This document shows, in pieces, positions 55,714-64,000 of a stretch of DNA of 64,000 nt (its first letter is position 1; each line of letters starts with the position of its first letter). The DNA comes from Leptodontidium sp. MPI-SDFR-AT-0119 (taxonomy: Eukaryota; Ascomycota; Leotiomycetes; Helotiales; Leptodontidiaceae), in the NCBI GenBank assembly GCA_020726505.1, contig JAHLEZ010000033.1:1-64000 (forward strand). The letters run 5' to 3'. Position numbers and translations under genes: made by a program. The notes below the pieces were generated by a model that saw only the letters and a list, made by a program, of their open reading frames with translations, had not been told where the DNA came from and ran no database searches.

Positions 55714-55898
55714 TGTGGTATAAAAGTGGAGTAGAGCCTTACGATTAACGTAGGTCTAATTAAAGTGATTGATTGTTGTCTAAAATATATAAGGAAATCA
55801 GGGGAACACGTTGTTCTTAGAAAGCGGTATAAGCTGGCAGAAACCGAAAACGATTATAGCGCGCAGCTAACCGAGCATCAGCCCGTGCCTGTACGACA
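55714..55898 (-). repeat. LTR of element D (5' LTR in element orientation)
   Basis: 185 bp, paired with 48,232-48,416 and followed by GCCTT. Confidence 0.95.
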
Positions 55899-55903
55899 GC
55901 CTT

Positions 55904-56640
55904 TTAATTACTTAATGATTCTTAACAAATAAAAAGAGGCCGTCATAATATTCCTAAAGACTAAAACTCGTTAAGTACCCGGGTTTGGATTTAATAACTT
56001 CGTTACTAAGAAAGGGCGTGGTATTAATATACTCTTATAGTATAACCCTTACTCCCCATCTTATCTCCACCTACTTACGTGAAATCAAGTAGCCTCCTTA
56101 GACTCAAAAAGACTTTAATAACTAAAGCGACATCTAGATATCTCGAATTACCGCTCTACTTAATATAAAGACCTTATATTATATCTTATTAAAGCCTTAT
56201 TAACTCTCTCTCAGATCTCTACTAATAAATTAAGCACTAAAGCAGCGCAACTACAAGAGCAACTCTCTATTAATTGTTAAATCACTAGCCACTAAGATAC
56301 AATTCTTCTTTTAAACGAAGCAGATATATATTTAGAGGCGCAATTACCTCAAAATCTAAAACACAACGCCCTCATTTTAGTGTTCCTTTATAAACTAGAA
56401 TATTATAAAGGAGTTATATTCCTTATAACAAATCGCGTATCTAAATTTAATCTAGCGATACTTAACCGGATTTATCTTATACTAAGATATAATAACTTAA
56501 GTAAATATACAAGGAGTTAGATCTAGGGCCAATTTCTTCCTCGAGCATTTACTCCTTATAGAGATGTAAATATTAAAGATTACGAATTTAAGCGCTTAAT
56601 TAGTAACGAACTTAATAGCCGGCAGGTAATATTATTGTAC
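55904..56640 (+). pseudogene. AAA+ ATPase, C-terminal part, degraded
   Basis: One frame (in phase with 56,011 and 56,296) reads as the ATPase module of a fungal AAA+ protein. KKGRGINILL then YNPYSPS (about 56,008-56,065) stands where the family has a GKG-G-N-LLHG-PGVGKT P-loop, now destroyed. TILLLNEADIYLEAQ (about 56,299-56,345) matches Walker B with Asp changed to Asn. ALILVFLYKLEYYKGVIFLI then TNRVSKFNLAIL-RIYL (about 56,375-56,480) covers sensor 1 and the second region of homology. NELNSRQV (about 56,610) matches the final helix. Stops are TAG/TAA. Element D inserted at or just upstream of the remaining part, so D probably disrupted the gene. Confidence 0.72.
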
Positions 56641-56649
56641 ATATACTTA

Positions 56650-59100
56650 GTGCTTCATTTTACTAATTAAAACTCCTTAAATTAAGAATATTATATTTAT
56701 TACTTATACTTTTATAACTAAAAAGGGGAGTAATATCTGTTTTTTGCACCTAAAAAAGGCTTTGGCCGCAAGTAAGAAGTTTATCCGGGAGTTTTATAAG
56801 AAAAATACTAGCGATAGCCTTTTCTTTTAGCTATATTCTAATAAGCAGGAGTACAAAGTTTAAGGTAAACTTAAAAGAGTCGGCTAGATTACAAATATAC
56901 GCGGTTCTCTTTTTGTTTCTTTTTTTACTTATATTTAAGTAATACTTTCGACTAGAGAAAAACGTACGTTAGTAAGGAGTGTATATATAGGCGTGATGTT
57001 ATCCTTAATTAAGTTTCTGCTTTTATAAGTCTACTACTTAATATTTATTAGCCTTTATATAAAGTAAGTAGGTGTAGAGTTTGAAATGCTTAAAGTTAAA
57101 GTAATTGTGGCTTTTCTCGTTATGTAGGGTTTTAGTAAGGATTGAAAAAAGAAGTGATAGTAGCATGCTTAGATTGAAAGGAGCTAGGCTACCTTTATAG
57201 GTATATAATACCCGTGGGCACGTGACTATAATACAGAGACTTAGACTGCCGAAATAACAGTTTCTTAGTACACAGGGAGGGACGTTAGTTCGAGGGCTTA
57301 TATAATAGCTAGTTACATGCTGGCGTTTGTGAAAAGAAGAGATTTGGTGTGAATGATAATTCAATTGTAGAGGGGATTTCTAGGTCTATATAACTACTTT
57401 AGCTTATTACGTGTGTATTCGCTTAAACAGCCTAATTAGGCAAATACAAGCTCAAACGAGTCTTTACCGAATACAATTACTTCCGGTAGTTTAAGACGTA
57501 AAGCCCAGAGCTTTGTACAACCACTGTTTTAGCCTAGGAAAGCCGTGTATTAGAAGCCTTGGATTTTATGGCTGTAACTTATGGAAGTTAGAGCTTTGTA
57601 TTAGACGTATGTGGCTTATTTTAAGCTATTTCCGGCTGATTTAAGCCTAGAATAAGTATGTAAGCGAGTTTAAGCGAGGTAGTTAAGTTGTATGCGAGCA
57701 TATAGTTTTATAATTTGTGAACCGTGAATTATAATAGATAAATTATGCGATAAGGCACAGGTGTAATTTGCCCCGGCATTTCCACGTGATCCGCCGGGTT
57801 ATTATACACGAACGGAGCCGATATCCGACAATAACCTTTAAAACAATATCCTTAAAATAACATTTATTCCCTAAACCACTTCCTCTAAATAACATGTTTC
57901 GAACGACCTCCTTTAACTAATACCTCTTCCCCCTCTAGCTACTTACTCTTTCTCGTGCTATAGTTATTATATCCGTACGCCTCGCAGCCCCATCTTATAA
58001 AGCCTCTTAAAAGAGAACTTTATTTTCCTTAATAAAGCGCGTATTTTATATCGAGTAGCTATTTTAAACCCCTTAAGGAAAAACATTCTTACAACCCGAT
58101 CTTCTAGTAATAAGAGACGAATCGCTAGCAGATTTATTAAATTTTCTGATCGTAATACTTAGTACACGACTTCTAAAAACCCAAGATCGGTTAACCACCT
58201 AATCCAATAATAAGCCCGATTAATATATCTTAATCACTAATCGAAAACCGCGAATTATCCAAAAACAAAGGATAAACTACGAGTTACAAATACGTCCTTA
58301 ATTAAGTTAAAAGCGAAGTTAATAAAAAACATTAGCGAGTATAAAAGTTTGTCTAAATCGCCGAGGCTATTAGCAACTATCTAATAGATTAATAAGTAAT
58401 ATCGCGACCTTAATATTTACTACTTCTTAATACTTATTTATAAAAAGGTATCTACTAACTTACTTACTTAACTTTTATATAAGTATTTTTCATCTTAAGA
58501 AGCTCGTTAAATCTGCTCCGAAGGTTGCTGTATACGTCTTAAACGGCACTAAATAAGGATCGAATAAATAAAGCTTTGTCTTCGTATTTAAGCGTATATC
58601 TTACGAAGTCGAGTATTAAAATACAAAATACTATACGAGTAACGACGGTATAGAATTTATTAGCAATTTCCTAAGGATTACCGAATAACGAAGGTCTTCA
58701 ATCCCAATCTTATAAGGCTTAATGCCCTAATAAGAAGCGGAGTACTCGCTAAAGCTCGGTTACAAAGGCCTCGTCGATTAATATCGAGGAGGTTACGCTC
58801 TACTCTTTAGAGCGCTCACGAGATTTACAATAGATTACAATAAGCGTTTTTAGGTTTAAACGTTTTTTAAGCATATTTATTATAACTAATTTGTTACTAA
58901 TAAGGATAAATAAGCAAACAAGTCTAACTTTACTAATATTACTTATATTTGTTAATATATCCAAAGCCTTTTTCTCCTATTACTTAGATTTAACTGTTTC
59001 TTAATGAAATAATTCTAATTCTATTTCAAAAGCGATGGCACGCGTATAGTGTAAAGAACAGGTATAAATTAGGATTCTACTAAAAGCCGTTAAAAGTAAA
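56650..59100. other. RIP-degraded gap
   Basis: AT-rich, CpA-poor sequence without a supportable gene. A 108-codon minus-strand frame at 57,038-57,364 has no domain features. A plus-strand reading near 58,500-58,800 is weakly protein-like (basic, Arg-rich) and may be another transposon relic. Confidence 0.35.
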
Positions 59101-60850
59101 ATATATTAGATTAATAACGTTTAGCTAGCGAAGTCTCGAGAGGCGAAGTTTGAAAGGTCTGCCCGAGAAGTAATAGTAGTAGATACTAAAGGAGTATAGG
59201 CAAATAGTAGGACTTATATAATACGCTTATCCTCGTATTTACATATTAAAAGGTCTTATCGAGGGGGCGATAGTGTGTTAATACTCTAACCGACGTGCAT
59301 AAAGGCTTTAGAGACTTCCTTCTAGATCCCTAAGTGAGCTCTATATCAAATGTCCACGCAATAGGCCCTTACGACCTCTTGTTCGGAGGTATCCGCACAT
59401 ACGCCTGCTTTACTTAGCTCAACCCCTGAAGATAGCAAGGGTCAAGTCAATTTACTGCCTATGTAATGAGGCTTTCGTAAGTCCTCTGCAGCATTATACA
59501 CAGACTCTATAATTAGAAGGATGTACATAGTGGCACCGAAACCAAGGTAGATTTTATCTATACTTAAACGGCTTCGACGGATGCAGATCCAACTACGCAA
59601 TTTATATCTAAGAGGACAAGAAGAGAATAAAAATGGCAGTAACCGAATCTTAGGCAGAAATTCTCCCTAACAAGGCATTATTTTTATAAGGTACACAGCG
59701 GTCTAGCTGCTCCTTTTCCAGAGTACAACCGGCGAAGGTACGTAGCCCAATTACAGGTCAACCTCACACTATTCTAAGGTGATCATATTAGTGGTGACAA
59801 AGAGAGGACTACGTGCACAAACAACCCCCACTCAGCTACTAAGAGGAACTGTACAGTACAACACGCCTATTAAGGAACATGCAGATCTCAAGCGTAATTA
59901 CACCGCCAACTCACACACACTAAATCGGTGCTTCATAAGGGCCATCTAATATTGTGTAGAGGTAGTGCTATGCCTGCTAGTTATCAAGTATGGAGTGCAG
60001 AAGAGGGTATGCCAAGACTCTTCAACAGTGTTTAATTGAAATGCTAAACACCAGGGAGCTATCATTCAGCTCGGGGACTATCCAACCATCAAGGACAACA
60101 TGTTGATCATTAGCATCAATATGCAAGAGGTGGAGCTCGGCGACGTCTTAATCACCACTAACTCTATCACCAGCAAGGCAATCCTTACGGCCGTCACCAA
60201 CCACACCGCCATTAGAATATCTACCAAGTTTATTTCTATTACGATGCAATCGCCCTGGCCTGTATTCACTGCACTAGCTCTGTCACCTGCAGATGTACTC
60301 GCTTAATTGTTTTAGTGGAGCTGAACTGGGAGAGTCCGAATAATCCTTGTGAATAAATCACGGCCTCAGTCTTACTAGCACGCAAAGAAGATGATCACTA
60401 GGCAAGAAATATAGAAGTGATGTCCTGTCTTATAAAATGTTCTTTGTGGCTCGCGATACATGTATTTGATATTTAATCGTGCTCCGCTTCCTTAAGTTGA
60501 CGACGAACGTACTTGCTAGCCGCTCGAACCCAGCGGACGACACGCTCAAGACACTTCTCTCCCCGTTTTCCCTCTTTATCATATATTAGAACTAAAACGT
60601 GTGTACTTAGAAGTTTGCCATTCTAACATATATGTAGCCCCTTTAAAGTTCCTATAAATGATTCGGAAGACATTTTTATTAACTAGGCCGTTGATATTTT
60701 CTTAAAGTCACGTACTCGTGACTTGAACATGATAAGTATACTTATCGTATTCTTTATGTTTAATACTAATTTGTTAGATTGGCTTCCTCGTGTAAATGCT
60801 CGAGAATCTAGTACTTACATGATTACAAGAATACCCATACGCGGAATTCT
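59100..60850. other. Lightly degraded region, no gene recognised
   Basis: CpA content recovers to the right. Overlapping 63-68-codon frames on both strands (60,078-60,306) exist, but no family is recognised in any frame and neither frame extends with consistent coding character. Possibly the remains of an older gene or element. Confidence 0.3.
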
Positions 60851-60929
60851 CACTTCCTTGACGACATACTTCACAAGTATTCCGTGATTTCCCTCCAGAG
60901 AATGCTTGTTGTGAGTTTGGCCTGTTCGA

Positions 60930-62781
60930 CTACGAAACTGGGTATCGTGATTGAGATTGAGGTATTAAAGACGGATGTGAGAAGCTTGGTACATTTTGCT
61001 CGGGTTGGGAGCCATGCTGCTGGTACTGAAACCCAGGCTGTTGCTGGGGTATTCGCGTGGAGTTTTGATGTGCACGAAGTCTCTTGGCATCCTCGGAGAT
61101 CATACTTCTAGCAGGTGTAGCAGCTGGGTATTGAGAAGTTGGAATATTGGGAACAGCGAAATAGCTAGTCTGGGGTAATGGAGCAGTCGTGCTTGGCTGA
61201 CGACCAGCTGACCTCATGGCAGAAGATTGGAAGGAATCTTGGGTTGCCATACCGGTATTGCCGAAGTTTTGTAGAGTAAGAGGTGCCTGATTTGAGTTTG
61301 GCTGACGTTGTGTTGAAGAACTTGAAGGGAAAGGAACAGGATTGTCCTTGTACGTATATAGTCGATGCTGTTGGCCTTGGTTACTACGAGCAGTTCCCTG
61401 TGTGGCTCTTGGGCTCGAGCCCACTCTGGGTTGTTGCTGTATCGCCACTTGGCCAGACAGAGAATGAGGAGCCATGTTCATAGGCTCTATCGTTCTTACG
61501 GCAGTAGTCTTGATTGCACTGTCCGCTGAAGTAGTGTCTGAAGCATTCGGGGCAGCCGCAACCAGAAGATTATCGGAGTGGACATAACCAATAAAAGCAC
61601 ATGCAGGATCCTCAGGTATCTAATCCCAAACTATGACCGGCACCGAAAGAATGAGCAAAGTCGAATTGCTCTTATAGATTCCTTGGACCTTCACGTACTT
61701 TGCAAGGGCTGGAAATTGTTACAGCCAGCGTTTCCATTGTTCGACATCTAGGGTAGTGTCAGGTTCCTCTTCTAGTAACAAGGTAATAAGAACATGTGGC
61801 AGTGCTGTATCTCCGTTGTCGAGGACCCTCGTGAGAGAATCTAGGTTGTAGAGATTGCTAGGCTCTTCTATTAGGTCTTGGGTTTCCGAACTCAGGGCCG
61901 GGGCTATAACACAATCGGTGGCAGGCGCGGCGGATTCGAATCTAGACATAGTTGCACCTCTTAATGACATATTTAGCGCCTTGCCGTTGTTCTGATGTTC
62001 ACGACGAATTGTCCTCCGGCATAGCTCAATACTTCTTGCGTTTGGGTCATTCGTACTTAATACGTGTATTAGTGATTTGCGGTATTCGAACTTATCGGTA
62101 TTTCTATATCGTTCGGGCTTTTCGTGTCGCAATCGTTGTAAGATTTCGCAATAAAGCATTGCTGCTATAAAAGTCGTTCTCCATTTCCACTCGTCTAGCA
62201 CTGCGATCAGTGTGTTAGTGAAGGAATGTCGTCCAGGGAGAGGTGCCCAGGTCTCAAAACCGCAAGCCGCGATTGTCTCAGTGACGCTAGTGCACTCGCT
62301 GTCAGTTGGCGCTCCGCTGGCAGCTGCGCAACAATCGAGAAGCAGCAAGACGTCGGCGTCGGCTTGCTCAAAGAGAGGCTATATTGCATGCCATGGAAGA
62401 GAGGCATGCTTTACATTCGATTTGCTACAGTACCATCTATTAGCGTAATCATTTCTAATATCAAAGTAGCTCTTACCAAGTCCACACCCCTTTACGGGAC
62501 TCGTTAATCAATCCGTGTCCTGCATAATACACGATCAACAGCTTGTCTGCATCCCCGAAATCTCGAACAGTCTGTAATGCCTTCTCAGTAAGTGCGAAAT
62601 AGGATTTGACGGTCGGTATGAGCCAGGTCTCTGTCTTAAAGCCGTATATAAACTCAAAGGTCTTTGCGAGGTCGTCCAGTTCATACTGCACGCCCATTAG
62701 ATCTTCGATCCATCTTAGCAACAGGACATGCACGTCCGTGTATCTCGATCTCCCCTTGTTCGGAAAGATACTGGCCGCTGC
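60930..62781 (-). pseudogene. Caspase-like (peptidase C14 fold) protein, three C-to-T stops
   Basis: Minus strand. Exon from 62,781 to 62,477 reads ASIFPNKGRSRYTDVHVLLL, then ADKLLIVYYAGHG with the catalytic His. Intron 62,476-62,425 (GTAAGA...TGTAG, 52 nt, GCTAAT branch-like) keeps frame. The next exon carries ADADVLLLLDCCAAASGAP with the catalytic Cys, then TETIAACGFETWAPLPGRHS and LPHVLITLLLEEEPD, then DPACAFIGYVHSD, and a Gln/Pro/Ser-rich tail. One frame runs from 62,424 to 60,930, broken only by TAG (62,381-62,379), TAA (61,721-61,719) and TAG (61,622-61,620), each at a Gln position. Both catalytic residues survive. The TAG at 60,932-60,930 is either the real end or a fourth lesion. The 5' end upstream of 62,781 is unresolved; a GTAG acceptor suggests another intron. 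Confidence 0.85.
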
Positions 62782-62789
62782 CTACAATA

Positions 62790-63118
62790 ACGGTTAAATC
62801 TACAAATGGGGGCCGAGACTTCGATGACTTGCATTCTCTAGGCTGTCTGCGAAGATTCCAAGTTCCGCAATATGGTACTTGGAGCGACTTGTGTCATGAG
62901 TGATAACAGAGCCAGATGACGCTAGGCTTAAATCGCGTTGAGACTTAGCAACTCAGTTAGTGCTGTTCCTTAAAATGCTTGGGATTCAACTTACGCCGAT
63001 TTCAGAGCTTTCAGGTGACGGTGAGGCTGAGGCTGAGGCTGAAGATGATGCATCCGCTTGCATCCTGTGGACAAAAAGCCAAGGCTTAAGGCTCTACCGA
63101 GGTGCCAGGGCTAAGTTG
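62790..63118. other. Gap upstream of the caspase-like gene
   Basis: Normal composition. Probably contains the first exon and promoter of the caspase-like gene, but I cannot fix a start codon. A short GAGGCT hexamer repeat lies at about 63,024-63,041. Confidence 0.4.
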
Positions 63119-63613
63119 TACAGCAATGTGCTTAACTAGCTTCAATAATTTTTCGGCTTTTTCCTAGCGAGCCTCATTAAAAGTTCAAAAGCTCAAATTC
63201 ACGACCCTCCGACTATACTCTCTACGTAATATATTAATAAATAAAAAGTTGATATTCGCGTAGTTCAACACTTTTTTAGTAATTGCATCTACTTTTTAAT
63301 ATATGCGACGCGTTGATTAATAAGTAATAATTGATTTCCTAGAACTCGCGGTTTTTGCTAGGGATTCCTACTTTGCCCTCACTCGTAAGAGCCGCAAAGT
63401 CGTCTTTTTACCCCTCTCCTATAACTTTAGAATTAAAGCGATGCACAACAAGCCCTTTTATATAAAGATATTTAAACATATAAACATTAATTTAATGTTT
63501 ACGGCTTTTAATTTAAAGACGTTGTTGAGGTATAGTATTTCGGGGCGTTTTCGTTGATTTGGTGAGGGCTCGAAAAATCGCGAGGCTGGGCCCCGCACGA
63601 TTGAAGCTAGTTA
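63119..63613. mobile_element. Short TIR element E1 (MITE-like), interrupted by E2
   Basis: A TA dinucleotide (63,119-63,120) is followed by the terminal repeat CAGCAATGTGCTTAACTAGC (63,121 on, continuing TTCAAT). The complement of its inner part, ATTGAAGCTAGTTA, appears at 63,600-63,613, but the outer 12 bases of the expected right end are missing because a second copy begins there. The body of about 490 bp has no coding capacity. TA targets and this terminal structure fit a Tc1/mariner-type non-autonomous element. Confidence 0.65.
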
Positions 63614-64000
63614 CAGCAATGTGCTTAACTAGCTTCAATCCGGATTTTTAGCGAGCCTCACGAAAAGTCACGTCGGTCCCTCCCCCGCCATCTCTTAATA
63701 TATACGCTCCCCCACACAGCACCACTAAAAATCGTTAGATTAACATTGTAAGTAGCTCAAATTAAAGCTCAACAGTTACGCTTTCTAATAAACTAATTTA
63801 CAGGTTGTTCCGATAGCGCCTCGTTTAAATATAAACATAGTGGCGCGTATCGAAGATGCCCTTCGCGAGCCTTATGTTGTCCTCGACCGACCATACCTAC
63901 AATTAATCGCCAACACTTATAAGACTATAGAACGTACAATATATGCTCATAAACTACGATTAAAATATAATCTGCCTGTTTTACCACGATCTAGGGGTCT
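63614..64000 (+). mobile_element. TIR element E2, left part, runs off the window
   Basis: A second copy of CAGCAATGTGCTTAACTAGC starts at 63,614, directly after the TA inside E1's right terminal repeat. An intron-like stretch (GTAAGT at 63,749 to TTTACAG at 63,804) is followed by an open reading with VARIEDALREPYVVLDRPYL (about 63,840-63,900) and YKTIERTIYAHKLRLKYNLP (about 63,920-63,980), a helix-turn-helix-like N-terminus expected of a transposase. CpA is retained, so this copy is less RIP-damaged. The right end is outside the window. Confidence 0.6.

Larger units (their letters stand above)
48232..55898 (-). mobile_element. LTR element D: Ty1/Copia with antisense gene-like region
   Basis: 185-bp LTRs (48,232-48,416 and 55,714-55,898) start TGTGGTA and end GTACGACA, with duplication GCCTT (48,227-48,231 and 55,899-55,903). 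The element is 7.67 kb on the minus strand, with a G-run next to the left LTR (plus-strand complement 48,417-48,425) as polypurine tract. Protease, integrase, RT and RNase H come in the Copia order (integrase before RT). Between RNase H and the left LTR lies about 1.7 kb not explained by pol, which reads as a gene on the opposite strand. TAG/TAA stops throughout. Confidence 0.93.

Noticed and set aside
57038..57364. 108-codon minus-strand ORF as a gene.
   Set aside because: AT-rich low-information sequence with no domain, no extension and no splice context.
60078..60306. Overlapping 63- and 68-codon ORFs on opposite strands.
   Set aside because: Both are hydrophobic or Ser/Thr-rich translations of the same segment without family resemblance, so neither can be supported.
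1..64000. A reassigned genetic code in which TAA/TAG encode Gln, suggested by consistent reading of stops as Gln.
   Set aside because: The HET gene and the last exon at 46,940-47,073 use normal stops and read without internal TAA/TAG. The effect is limited to repeats and their flanks, affects Trp and catalytic Asp codons too, and matches CpA-to-TpA mutation.

Overview
The window looks like a compartment of a filamentous ascomycete chromosome that has been heavily damaged by repeat-induced point mutation (RIP). The evidence is direct: long AT-rich stretches almost lacking CpA, and recognisable coding sequences in which nearly every in-frame stop is TAG or TAA where the family has Gln or Trp (CAG, CAA or TGG changed by C-to-T or G-to-A). 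Short GT...AG introns of 50-70 nt, a HET-domain gene, ankyrin, caspase-like and AAA+ relics, and Ty3/Gypsy and Ty1/Copia elements all fit a fungus. I cannot name the species.

Layout. 1-20,460: an island of RIP-degraded open regions on both strands. Thirteen near-identical 24-bp palindromes lie between them, several preceded by a GC-rich box. One relic is recognisable, an RPA70-like single-strand DNA-binding protein with two OB folds. 20,460-22,440: AT-rich DNA and a 97-bp tandem repeat. 23,045-24,130: ankyrin-repeat pseudogene. 24,530-41,850: one host gene for a multi-pass membrane protein, split by three LTR retrotransposons nested one inside another. Element A (gag only, 170-bp LTRs, TSD CAACC) contains B (Ty3/Gypsy chromovirus with an extra antisense ORF, TSD AGTCT), which contains C (Ty3/Gypsy chromovirus, TSD GTTCC). 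43,365-46,777: the only clearly intact gene, a 1,113-aa HET-domain protein with one intron and an N-myristoylation-type start. 46,940-47,310: 3' end of an unrecognised gene. 48,232-55,898: Ty1/Copia element D (TSD GCCTT), also carrying an antisense gene-like region with introns, followed by an AAA+ ATPase relic. 56,650-60,800: RIP-degraded, nothing recognised. 60,930-62,781: caspase-like gene disabled by three C-to-T stops. 63,119-64,000: TIR transposons, one inserted in the terminal repeat of another.

How it fits together. HET, ankyrin, caspase-like and AAA+ proteins are all families found in fungal self/non-self recognition or cell-death networks. Here all but the HET gene are broken by insertion or by RIP, and RIP damage fades with distance from the repeats. 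The first 20 kb may be a multi-gene mobile or virus-derived element with shared promoter-like modules. That is inference, because only the RPA-like protein gives a functional clue.
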